From the NCBI RefSeq assembly GCF_028368935.1, contig NZ_JAQNDK010000006.1, forward strand, positions 339,001-403,000: a DNA stretch of 64,000 nucleotides, read 5' to 3'. Below are positions 8,440 through 17,100 of this stretch, in pieces; the first letter of the stretch is position 1, and every line of letters begins with the position of its first letter. Position numbers and translations under genes: made by a program. Below the pieces are notes generated by a model. That model searched no databases. It was given only the letters and a program-made list of their open reading frames with translations, and was not told the origin of the DNA. This stretch comes from Sorangium aterium (lineage in GTDB: Bacteria > Myxococcota_A > Polyangia > Polyangiales > Polyangiaceae).

Positions 8440-8667
8440 CTTGTCGGACCTGACCAGGATCGACGACGAGGCGACGCGCGAAGCCGCTGCGCGCGTTCTA
8501 CTTCGATGGATCACCGGAGCTCGGGCCGGTGGTCCACATCGACCACCAAGGCGCCAACCTGAGCTCCGGCGGGTACGGCGACTCGATGGGGGCAGATGCG
8601 CACCAGCTCGTTCATCGAGCGCAGGCGGCTGCTCCGCGAGTTCGAGCCGGTGAACGGCTGCCGGTGC
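8440..8667 (+). pseudogene. Gene remnant of unknown identity
   Basis: One frame gives a plausible protein piece (LRAFYFDGSPELGPVVHID... ending GGYGDS). The next frame then continues sensibly with WGQMRTSSFIERRRLLREFE and PVNGCR. A one-base shift at about 8588 joins them. No start or upstream domain is present. I read this as the decayed 3' end of a gene; the family is not recognised. Confidence 0.35.
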
Positions 8668-9315
8668 TCAGCCTATCGCCTCGGCCGTGAGCAGGCGCGT
8701 CCTCCGGCCCGACGCGAGCGTGAGGTGCTGTCCCCAGCTGGTCTGGTGCGGCATATCCCCCTCGACGAGCTCGCTCGTCCGGATCTCGAAGCCCGCGGCG
8801 CGGTAGGCGGGGCGCAGCGTGTCGTCGACCCACGCTTCCGAGAGCTCGGGGAGCCCGAGCCGCGCCGCGTAGGGCCGGTCGTCGAAGACGCTCTGGTTGA
8901 GCAGCGCGATGAGCTCTCCGCCCGGCCGGACGAGCTGGCGCAGCGCCTCGATCACCGGCGCCTCGGGCAGCACGAGGGCCGAGAGCAGCGAGGCCCAGGG
9001 GAAATTGAGCGTGAGGGTGTGGGCGAGCCCGGTGAGCTCCGCCGGCAGCGCTTGCACGGACGCGACGACGAAGAGCGCGTTCGGCCGGCCGCCTCGGGCG
9101 ACCTTGCGGCTGGCGCGCCACGACACCTCGCGCATCCGCTCCCCCGCGGGATCGACGCCGATGCAGTACGTGTCGGGGTGGGCGCCGGCCGAGCGGTACA
9201 CGAAGCGGCCGTCGCCCGTACCGACGTCGATGAGGACGCGCGCGTGGCCGGCGAGCTTCGCCTCGAGGTCCGCGCGCGTCCACGTGAGGGACGTCTTGCC
9301 GAGCTGCACGATCAT
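8668..9315 (-). CDS. 16S rRNA (adenine-1408-N1)-methyltransferase-like protein (KamB/NpmA family)
   Basis: SAM-dependent methyltransferase of 215 residues matching the KamB/NpmA family, which methylates A1408 in the decoding site and gives kanamycin/apramycin-type aminoglycoside resistance. Visible marks: the SAM loop D30-VGTGDGRF, the conserved CIGVDPAGERMREVS block, W107 in NFPWASLL and W194 in TSWGQHL. These two tryptophans correspond to the pair that sandwiches the target base in NpmA. The start (ATG at 9315) opens directly with the usual family N-terminus. A Sorangium member of this family is known, and some members are catalytically weak, so resistance cannot be assumed. It lies 35 bases downstream of the aminopeptidase gene on the same strand and is likely co-transcribed with it. 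Confidence 0.85.
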   Translation of the reverse strand: MIVQLGKTSLTWTRADLEAKLAGHARVLIDVGTGDGRFVYRSAGAHPDTYCIGVDPAGERMREVSWRASRKVARGGRPNALFVVASVQALPAELTGLAHTLTLNFPWASLLSALVLPEAPVIEALRQLVRPGGELIALLNQSVFDDRPYAARLGLPELSEAWVDDTLRPAYRAAGFEIRTSELVEGDMPHQTSWGQHLTLASGRRTRLLTAEAIG

Positions 9316-9350
9316 CGTCGCCTCGAGCGCCGCTCTCCTGGGTTCCTCGC

Positions 9351-11966
9351 TCAGCCGAGGGCGCCCCCGCCCCCCGGGCGGTGCCCCTCGGCGCTCGCCG
9401 CCGCGACCTCCCGGCAGGCGAGCGCCCGCACGAGGTCGTCGCTCGCCTCGCGGAGCATCCGGACCAGCATCGGCAGCCGCGGCGTCGCCGGCGCGCCGTC
9501 CGGGGCCCGCCCGAGCGCTGCGGTCCGCGCCTCCGCGCGGGCGAGGAGGTCCCGATCGACGCGGTACGAGGGGAACAGATGGGTGAAGTACGCGGACGCG
9601 AACTCGTGCGTCCGCGTCTCGAAGACCTGCTGCACCCGCTCGAAGAACGCCTGCGCGTACGGATCGAGCAGCGCGCGCTGGAACGACCAGTTGAAGCCCG
9701 ACATGGCCGCGCCGGTGAGGTGCAGCGAGCCGTACCCGTCCTCGTGGAAGCGCGCCCACGCCGCGGCCTTCGCCGCCGGATCCGGCCGCGCCGTCTCGGC
9801 GCGCAGCGCGGCGCGCTGGCCGCGATCGGACGGGTCGCGCTCGCGCTCGGCCGCGAGCCGCTCCTCCGCGCCCTTCATGCCGCGCGCGATCCACTTCACG
9901 GCGACCGTCCAGCGCATCTCCTGGTCAATCTCGAGGCCCTCCACCTCGATCTCGCCGTCCGCGAGGCGCGCGGCCAGCGCGAGGTCCGGCGCGGAGTACG
10001 CCGCGTTGAAGAGCGCCCGCGCCCACACGATCTGGGCGTCGCCGCGGGGGGCCGCCCGCAGGGCCGCGAGGGCGAGGCCCGTGAACGCGCTCGCCTCGGC
10101 CTCGCGCAGCGGATCCGGCACGTAGCGCGCGAGCGCCGTCGCCGCGTTCGTGAGCACCGGGTCGACGAGCGAGAGGTCCGGCTCGGCGGGCAGCTTGTCC
10201 CTCACCAGCGCGAGGTACGCGGGGGAGGCGAGCTTCTGGTCGCGCACCATGCTCCAGAGCGACGACCAGAGCAGCTGGCGCAGGAGCGGATCCTCCACGC
10301 GGCCCATGTGCTCGCGCACGAACGCGAGCGAGGCCGGGTCGAGCGCGATCTTCGCGAACGTGAGATCGTTGTGGTTGGGGAACACGAGGAGCGGCGCCCG
10401 CTGCCCCCGCGCGGCGGCGATCTCGGTCGCCGCGCCGTCGATCTCCGCGGGGACGGAGTCGACGACGAGCGCGCCGTCCTCCTCGCGCGCCAGCGCGACG
10501 TCGATGCGGTGCGGCCGGAGGATCGGGTAGTCGGCCGGCGCCGTCTGCAGCACGCGGAGCCGGCCGATGCGGTCGCCCTCGGGCTCCCACTCGGTTGTCA
10601 GCGTGTTGAGGGACGCCTTCTCCAGCCAGAGGCGCGACCACGCGCCGAGGTCGCGGCCCGAGCCCTCCTCCAGCGCGGACAGGAACTCGCGCAGCGTCGC
10701 GTTGCCGTACTGGTAGCGCTTGAAGTACCGGCGCATCCCCTCGCGGAAGGCCGGGAGGCCGATCGCCGCGACGAGCTGCTTCATCGCGGCGGCGCCCTTA
10801 CCGTACGTGATGCCGTCGAAGTTGAGGAACGTCTGCTCCGTGTCGGCGAGCTCCCCGGCGATGGGGTGCGTCGTCACGAGCTGGTCCTGCCGGTAGGCCC
10901 AGCTCTTCATGACGTTGAACGCCTTCCACGCGGCCGGCTTGAACCGGGTCGCCTGGTCCATCGCGAGGAAGGCCATGTACGTGGCGAAGCTCTCGTTCAG
11001 CCAGAGATCGTTCCACCACCGCATGGTCACGAGGTTGCCGAACCACATGTGGGCCATCTCGTGGAGGAGCACCTCCGCGCGCGTGAGGCGCTGGTGGTCC
11101 GTCGGCGGGTCCCGGAAGATCATGCGCTCGCTGTGGGTCACGGCGCCGACGTTCTCCATGGCCCCGGCGTTGAACTCCGGGACGAAGACCTGGTCGTACT
11201 TGCTGAAGGGGTAGGGGTAGTCGAAGAACTCCGGGTAGAAGTCGAAGCCCTGCTTCGTGATCGTGAAGAGCTCCTCGGCGTCGAGGTGCCTCGCGAGCGA
11301 CCTGCGGCAGTAGAGCCCGAGGGGGATCCCGCGGTGCTCGTCGCGGACGCCGCTGTACGGGCCGGCGATCAGCGCGAAGACGTAGGTGCTGAACCGGGTC
11401 GTCTCCTCGAACACCCGCGTCATACGGCCGAGGCCCGCGCCGAACGTGCGGCTGACGCGGGCGTTGCCGATGACCTCCCAGTCCTCGGGCGCGGTGACGG
11501 AGAGCCTGTAGCTCGCCTTGATGTCCGGCTGATCGAAGCAGGGGAACACGCGGTGCGCGCTGAACGGCTCGAGGTCCGAGTAGAGGTAGTCCTCGCCGTC
11601 CTCCGGGTCGCGGAAGTGATGGAAGCCGTCGCCGGTGTGATCGTAGTCGTTCTCGTAGACGACGCGCACGCGCGTCTCCGGGGCGAGCAGCCTCCCCGGG
11701 AGGACGATGCGGCAGTCGGACCACGCGGGCTCGACCTCGACGCCGTTGATCTCGAGCCGCTCGATGCGCCGGCCGCGGAAGTCGATGAACGTGTCGCCGT
11801 GGCCGCGGACGTCGAAGTACGCGACCGCCTCGCCGCGGTAACCGCGGGCGTCGCGCGAGAGGTCGAGGGAGAGCTCGTAGCGCGCATTGCCGATGCGCGC
11901 GGCGCGCTCCTCGGCCTCTGTCTGGGTGAGCACGTCCCTTCCAGGGCCGCCGGTCGTCTCCGTCAT
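9351..11966 (-). CDS. pepN: M1 family aminopeptidase N
   Basis: Zinc metallo-aminopeptidase of 871 residues, the usual length of bacterial PepN/actinobacterial-type M1 enzymes. The N-terminal beta-sandwich leads to the substrate-binding GAMEN motif (268-272) and the zinc site HEMAH (302-306) with the third ligand E325, the classical HExxH-x18-E. The ERAP1-like helical C-terminal domain follows (about 530-850). There is no signal peptide, so it is cytoplasmic and trims peptides. I chose the ATG at 11966 (MTETTGG): upstream codons in the same frame come from the repeat region and have no homologous look. The gene ends 35 bases before the rRNA methyltransferase. Confidence 0.95.
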   Translation of the reverse strand: MTETTGGPGRDVLTQTEAEERAARIGNARYELSLDLSRDARGYRGEAVAYFDVRGHGDTFIDFRGRRIERLEINGVEVEPAWSDCRIVLPGRLLAPETRVRVVYENDYDHTGDGFHHFRDPEDGEDYLYSDLEPFSAHRVFPCFDQPDIKASYRLSVTAPEDWEVIGNARVSRTFGAGLGRMTRVFEETTRFSTYVFALIAGPYSGVRDEHRGIPLGLYCRRSLARHLDAEELFTITKQGFDFYPEFFDYPYPFSKYDQVFVPEFNAGAMENVGAVTHSERMIFRDPPTDHQRLTRAEVLLHEMAHMWFGNLVTMRWWNDLWLNESFATYMAFLAMDQATRFKPAAWKAFNVMKSWAYRQDQLVTTHPIAGELADTEQTFLNFDGITYGKGAAAMKQLVAAIGLPAFREGMRRYFKRYQYGNATLREFLSALEEGSGRDLGAWSRLWLEKASLNTLTTEWEPEGDRIGRLRVLQTAPADYPILRPHRIDVALAREEDGALVVDSVPAEIDGAATEIAAARGQRAPLLVFPNHNDLTFAKIALDPASLAFVREHMGRVEDPLLRQLLWSSLWSMVRDQKLASPAYLALVRDKLPAEPDLSLVDPVLTNAATALARYVPDPLREAEASAFTGLALAALRAAPRGDAQIVWARALFNAAYSAPDLALAARLADGEIEVEGLEIDQEMRWTVAVKWIARGMKGAEERLAAERERDPSDRGQRAALRAETARPDPAAKAAAWARFHEDGYGSLHLTGAAMSGFNWSFQRALLDPYAQAFFERVQQVFETRTHEFASAYFTHLFPSYRVDRDLLARAEARTAALGRAPDGAPATPRLPMLVRMLREASDDLVRALACREVAAASAEGHRPGGGGALG

Positions 11967-12108
11967 GACTGCACACCGTAGGACGAACCGCCGGAGGGTG
12001 GCCAGCGATCTGCCGCGGTCGCGAGCGCCGCCCCGCCGCGAGGCGCGGGAGGGAGGCGGTTGCCGGCCGGCCGGGCGAGGGGACGGCGGGGCGAGGAAGC
12101 CGAGGGAG

Positions 12109-12182
12109 CCGACCCAGGTTGGAGGTTGGGCACCGACCCAGGTTGGGGAGCCGACCCAGGTTGGGGAGCCGACCCAGGTTGG
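12109..12182. repeat. Four copies of a 14-bp motif
   Basis: CCGACCCAGGTTGG occurs at 12109, 12133, 12151 and 12169. The last three are spaced exactly 18 bp apart with an intervening GGAG or GGCA. The array begins 142 bases upstream of the aminopeptidase start and does not encode a credible peptide. Confidence 0.85.
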
Positions 12183-12227
12183 GGCACCGACGCCGCGGGC
12201 GGCCTCTGGAGGGAGCGGAAGTCCTGG

Positions 12228-12433
12228 TTCTGTGCCAGAACGGCGCTGTTCTGTGCCATGGGAGGGGGATCCGGCACCGGCACAAACGCAATGCATTGCG
12301 ACACACTGGGGGCCGGACCCCTCGAGAACGCTCGGTGGAGCGATTTTCAGGGCAAGATTGTGCCAGAAAACGCATTCTTCGACGAAATTCTGTGCCAAAG
12401 AGCCCCTGAACACTCTCTATTTTGTGCCAGAAG
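12228..12433. repeat. Dispersed TTCTGTGCCAGAA-type motif
   Basis: The core TGTGCCA with flanking TT and AGAA recurs five times: about 12228-12240, 12248-12259, 12357-12370, 12387-12400 and 12419-12433. Some copies are exact (TTCTGTGCCAGAA) and some have lost the right flank. The segment is more AT-rich than its surroundings. No gene is visible. The copies may be protein-binding sites or leftovers of an amplified element. Confidence 0.65.
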
Positions 12434-12440
12434 GGGGTCC

Positions 12441-12608
12441 GGACCCCTCCAGACCGCAATGCAGAGCGTTGGCCGGGGTGCCGGACCCCTCCAGACCGCA
12501 ATGCAGAGCGTTGGCCGGCGCGCCGGACCCCTCCCGGGACGCAGTGCAGAGCGCAAGCGGGGGTGCGGACCCCGCCGGGCGCAATGCCGCGCGCAGGGAG
12601 CGCGGTGC
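12441..12608. repeat. 42-bp tandem repeat, four decaying copies
   Basis: Units starting GGACCCCTCC at 12441, 12483 and 12525 and GGACCCCGCC at 12567 have a period of exactly 42 bp. The first two are nearly identical; the third and fourth are progressively diverged. A partial unit (GGACCCCTC) is also seen near 12316. The period is divisible by three but no conserved peptide frame is apparent. There are no unique spacers, so it is not a CRISPR array. It lies about 150 bases upstream of the Uma2 gene. Confidence 0.85.
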
Positions 12609-12763
12609 TGCTCGGCACGGCCTGAGGCGCCAGCCGCGCGAGCGGGAGAGGCGGCGCTGCTCGGCGCGGTCCAGGAACGCCCCCGACGGGCCGAGCCCGG
12701 GCGGGTGCCGGGCCGGGCGCGTGTGCCGTGGTGGCGCGTGCGCGGGCTCGCTATGCTCGGACC

Positions 12764-13582
12764 GTGGAGCGCGCGCCGGTATCCTGGGTGATCGACCCCG
12801 ACGATCCGCGGGCCCCGCCGCAGGAGATCTGGGACAAGATGACCCCCGAGGAGCGGCAGCGCGTCGTCGATGCGCTCCCGTCGGAGCTCGAGATCTCCGA
12901 GGTGAGCCCGCCCGAGGGCGACTTCCACTTCAACGCCAAGGTGGCGGCCCGGGACACGCTGAGCGGGTTCTTCCAGAGCATCGGCAAGCGCGTGTACCTC
13001 GCGTGCGAGCTGCCTGTCTACTACCCGGCAGGGCGCATGGTCGCGCCGGATCTCATCGCCGTGCGCGACGTCGACGTGAAGGAACGCGCCTGCTGGTCCG
13101 TGAGCGCCGAGGGCAAGGGGGTCGAGCTGGCGCTGGAGATCCTCTGGAACGAGCGGAGCAAGGAGGAGCTCGAGAACCTCGCCGCCCGCTACGCGTCGCT
13201 CGGGATCCCCGAGTACTTCGTCTTCGACCGCCGGCGCCGCCGGCTGCGCGGCTTCCGCCTCGCCCAGGGCAGCGCGCGCTACGAGCCGATCGCCCGGCGG
13301 GCGGGCCTGCTCACGAGCGCCGTGCTCGACCTGGACCTGGGCGTGGAGGGCGACCGGCTGTGCTTCTACCACGCGCTGGCCCGGCTGCCGGAGCCGCGCG
13401 AGGTGCTCGCAAGGCTCGGTGCGATGGTGAACGACCTGATGGGGCTGCGTGAAGAGGCGGAGCAGCGGCTCGATGAGGCGGAGCGGCGGATCGAGGACAC
13501 GCGGCAGCGCGCCGAGGAGGCCGAATGGAGGCTGGCCGAGGCCCTGGCCGAGTTGGAGCGGTTCAGGCGCGAGCGCGGCTGA
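12764..13582 (+). CDS. Uma2 family nuclease-like protein with C-terminal coiled coil
   Basis: Protein of 272 residues. Residues about 20-200 form a Uma2 (DUF820) PD-(D/E)xK nuclease-like domain: APDLIAV carries the acidic strand residue and VELALEIL the second acidic position, followed by RYASLGIPEYFVFD. The C-terminal 70 residues (EEAEQRLDEAERR... to ELERFRRERG) are a heptad-rich coiled coil. I chose GTG 12764 because the paralogue at 18130 starts at the equivalent codon. A TATGCT box lies seven bases upstream in both copies, suggesting a leaderless or near-leaderless transcript. Longer starts at 12728 are not conserved. Cellular role is unknown; Uma2 proteins are greatly expanded in myxobacteria and cyanobacteria. 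It lies beside the CHAT/TPR gene, convergent to it. Confidence 0.82.
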   Translation: MERAPVSWVIDPDDPRAPPQEIWDKMTPEERQRVVDALPSELEISEVSPPEGDFHFNAKVAARDTLSGFFQSIGKRVYLACELPVYYPAGRMVAPDLIAVRDVDVKERACWSVSAEGKGVELALEILWNERSKEELENLAARYASLGIPEYFVFDRRRRRLRGFRLAQGSARYEPIARRAGLLTSAVLDLDLGVEGDRLCFYHALARLPEPREVLARLGAMVNDLMGLREEAEQRLDEAERRIEDTRQRAEEAEWRLAEALAELERFRRERG

Positions 13583-13685
13583 GGTCGCGCGGAGCGCCTG
13601 CGCGGCACCAGTTCGGCTTGATGAATCTCCGGGCCGGATCGGAGCACCGGGCGCTACCCGCGAGGCGCGCCGCCTGCGACAGGGA

Positions 13686-14177
13686 TCAGGGCGCCTTTCT
13701 CGCCGCAGGAAGCGCGAGGATCTTCTGGACGATCGGCCCGAGGAGTTGTTCGCTGGTCGGCTGCTTTTCGACCAGCACCTTCCAGGTCCCGCTCGGGTCC
13801 CGCTCGAAGCGTACGTGGGTTTGCAGCAGCAGGAGCGCTGCGACGAGCACGCCGATGGATCTGCCGGTCTTCGCCGGCGCTCTGGGCGGGCCGAAGTGTT
13901 CTGGCTGGGGGCCGTCGAGCAGGGCGGCGATGACGGGCTGCATTGCGGGATCGGTCGCCAGGAGCTGGAGCACCAGGCGGGCAAGGTCGCCCTCGGAGGC
14001 GGGGGCCGCGGCGACGCCGTAGGTCGTCTCCAGGGCGGCACGCAGGTCCGGCGTGAGCTCGGTGGCGAGGGTGCCGTCGCGCAGGCGCGGGGTGGCGATG
14101 GTGGTGAGGAGGCGCGTCGCGGTGGCGTCGTCGAGGGTGGCGAGTCGGTCGTTCATGGATGGGCTCCAGTGGATCAC
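13686..14177 (-). CDS. Small partner protein coupled to the CHAT/TPR gene
   Basis: Protein of up to 163 residues, family not recognised. The GTG start at 14177 overlaps the TGA stop of the CHAT/TPR gene (GTGA), so it is translationally coupled to it. An internal ATG at 14156 (MNDRLATL) is the alternative start. The N-terminal 90 residues are helical and polar (small adaptor-like). A hydrophobic stretch (SIGVLVAALLLLQTHV) follows at about residues 107-122, and the tail is amphipathic (TSEQLLGPIVQKILALP). A membrane-associated effector or adaptor working with the CHAT protein is a reasonable inference from coupling, but nothing in the sequence proves it. Confidence 0.75.
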   Translation of the reverse strand: MIHWSPSMNDRLATLDDATATRLLTTIATPRLRDGTLATELTPDLRAALETTYGVAAAPASEGDLARLVLQLLATDPAMQPVIAALLDGPQPEHFGPPRAPAKTGRSIGVLVAALLLLQTHVRFERDPSGTWKVLVEKQPTSEQLLGPIVQKILALPAARKAP

Positions 14178-17100
14178 GAGGAGGGGTCAGGAGGAGGTGG
14201 AAGCTCACCCAGGCCGCTAGCCTCCCAGATTTGCTTCAGGGTTGCCTGCTCGGTGGCGGGGGCACGGTCGTAGATGCGTCGGAATATCGACAGAGCCTTG
14301 CCAGCATTTTCAGGGTCGTGGCACATGGCGAACGTCTGGATGGACCTTATCAGCCATCGACCGGCCTCCTGAAAGCTGCTCTGGAGACCCGCAATGATCC
14401 CGAGTTGGCCATAGGTGCTCGCCGCACCGTGCTCGTTGCCCTGCTTCTCCTCGATCGCGAGCGACTTGCGATACCATCCCTCGGCCGCCGCAAAGTCCCG
14501 GCGCTCCTGCGCGACGATCCCGAGATGGTGATATGTGCTCGCCGCACCGTGCTCGTCGCCGTGCTTCTCGAAGATAGCGAGCGACTTGCGATACCATCCC
14601 TCGGCCGCCGCAAAGTCCCGGCGCTCCTCCGCGACCATCCCGAGATGGTGACATGTGCTCGCCGCATGGTGCTCGTTGTCGTGCTTCTCCTTGATCGCGA
14701 GCGACTTGCGATACCATCCCTCGGCCGCCGCAAAGTCCCGGCGCTCCTCCGCGACGATCCCGAGCTGGTGATACGTGCTCGCCGCGCGGTGCTCGTCACC
14801 GTGCTTCTCTTTGATCGCGAGCGACTTGCGATACCATCCCTCGGCCGCCGCAAAGTCCCGGCGCTCCTGCGCGACGATCCCGAGATGGTGATATGTGCCC
14901 GCCGCACCGTGCTCGTTGCCGTGCTTCTCGAAGATGGCGAGCGACTTGCGATACCATCCCTCGGCCGCCGCAAAGTCCCGGTGCTCCTCCGCGATGGTCC
15001 CGAGCTGGTGATATGTGCCCGCCGCACCGTGCTCGTCGCCCAGCTTCTCGAAGATGGCGAGCGACTTGCGATACCATCCCTCGGCCGCCGCAAAGTCCCG
15101 GCGCTCCTGCGCGACCATCCCGAGCTGGTGATACGCCACCGCTTCGCCCGCACTGTGTCCGGAATCTCTATGAAGCTCTGCGAGCCGCTGGAAGAGCTGC
15201 TCGGCCTCCGCGAAGCTTCGCGCATTTCGTGCATACGCTGCAAGGCTTTGCGTCAGGGCCGCCTGATCTGCAATCGTACCAAGTCGCTCTGCTTCCACCA
15301 AGGCGCTATAGAAATTGACGGAATGGACATGGAAGGTCACACGCTGCTCATGCAGCTCCAGAGGAGCCAGCGCATCAGCCAGCCTGCCCATCACCTCCAC
15401 GAAGGCGCGGCGCCATCCGTCGCGTGACGGATCGGCCATCGTGGACGCCGCTCCCGATCGCAAGAACCCGGTGAGCGCCGGATGCATCTCATACGCTGCC
15501 TGTCCGACGTCGCGGAGCAGCCCCGCGTGGACCAGCGTGCCGAGGAACATGTCGATCCGCTCCCTCGTCCAGGCAACATCCACCCGCAACGCCATGGCGG
15601 CGAGGTAGTCGCCGTCCACGTACCGCTCATGCAGCCCGAGCGGGAAGAGGAGGGGCCTCAGGTCCTCCGGCAATCCTGCCTCCACGAACCGCAGCGTGGC
15701 GTGGAGCTTCTTCAACGCCTCGTCCCCTCCCTCCCCCAGCGCCGCCAGGTTCGATCGGAGCGCCTTGGCGATCTCCCCGGCTCTCGCTCCCTCGAGCCGC
15801 GGCAGGATCGCCCGCATCGCGAGCGGATGCCCTCCGAGCAGGTCCATCAGCGCGACCAGATCCTTGTCCGTCCGGTCGACCGAGATCCCAAGATCCGCCA
15901 GGATGGCCTCGCAGTAAGCCCACCGCTCCTCCCCGTGCAGCCCGCCGATCGAGATCTTCCGCCGCTGCTCCGGCCCCAACCACGCCTCCTCGCTCCGGCT
16001 CGTGATCAGCACCTTGGTCGGCGCCCCGCGGAGCCGCTGCAGGAATGATCGCAGATGCTGCCGATCGCCCTCCGACATCGTGGACGTGGTCGGGGACTCC
16101 GGAGAGCCGGCGACCACCTCGAAGTTATCCCACACGAGGAGGAAGCGGTGCTTCTTGTAAAACCGGACCAGCGCCTCGATCTTCTGCTCCATGTCGCGCA
16201 AGGCAAGGAACGCGTCGCCAAGGACAGGTCCGCCAAGCTGGTTGAATACATACTCGGCGCTCCGGATGTCATGGAACGAGAGCCAGCGGCACTCGTCGTC
16301 GCCGAGCCCCTCGGTCGCGTTGAGCCATGCGACAAGGCCGCGCGCCAGCGTCGTCTTGCCGACCCCGCCCAGCCCGTGGATCACGATGGCCGGCGCCGGA
16401 CGCCGGAGCGCGCGCTCGAGCTCGAGGAGCGCCCCGTCGCGCCCGATGAACCCATACGGGTTCTCTCTTTCGATCGCCTCCTCGGGGAGGCGCCTCGGCG
16501 CCGATGCCGGCGGCTGGGCCGCCGCAGCGAAGGCCAGCGCTTCGGTGTCCTGCTGGTAGACGACCGGCACGAGCCAGTCCTCGAGGTCGAATCGCCCGCA
16601 CGCGCAGACGCGCCCCCGAGCGGAGAACATCTGCTGGCGCCCGGCGCGGGCGGCTTCGACGAACGTGCCCGTCTCGAACAGCCGCCGGTAGAACGCGGGG
16701 AGGAATTGCTCTGCCCCGCTCACGTACAGCGAGTAGGACATCGCCACCACGCTGCGCGTCCCCGCGTTGATCAGCGCGGTCGCCACGGACGCGAACCGAT
16801 GCTCCGCCTTCTCATCCAGCTTCGCGGACTGGCATGCGTTCAGGACCATCGCCGGGACGTGGTGCTCCTGGAGCAGGTTGCTGAGCACCTCCGCCGTGAC
16901 CGGCGCCTGCTTCCCGTGATCGTCCTCGAAGATCAGCCGCCCCTCCGGCGCTCCGTAGGTGTGCGGGCCCGTCGGCGCCTCCCGAGGGCCATAGGACCCG
17001 TGCCCATCGAAGTGCACAACATGGTAGTGGTTGGGCCGCTCCCGCAGGTGCTCCCGGAGCCGATCCAGCGTCGGCGGCCGGAGCACATGCACGCGCGCCG

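Noticed and set aside
9381-11981. 866-residue open frame opposite pepN
   Set aside because: It mirrors the M1 aminopeptidase codon pattern; its sequence is Arg/Glu/Ala-rich without domains, while the minus strand has GAMEN and HExxH.
12441-12608. Possible CRISPR array
   Set aside because: Units are directly adjacent and no unique spacers separate them; the same holds for the repeats at 14398 and 19570.
14398-15130. Repeat block as a non-coding minisatellite
   Set aside because: The 120-bp period keeps the TPR reading frame in all units, so it is coding.
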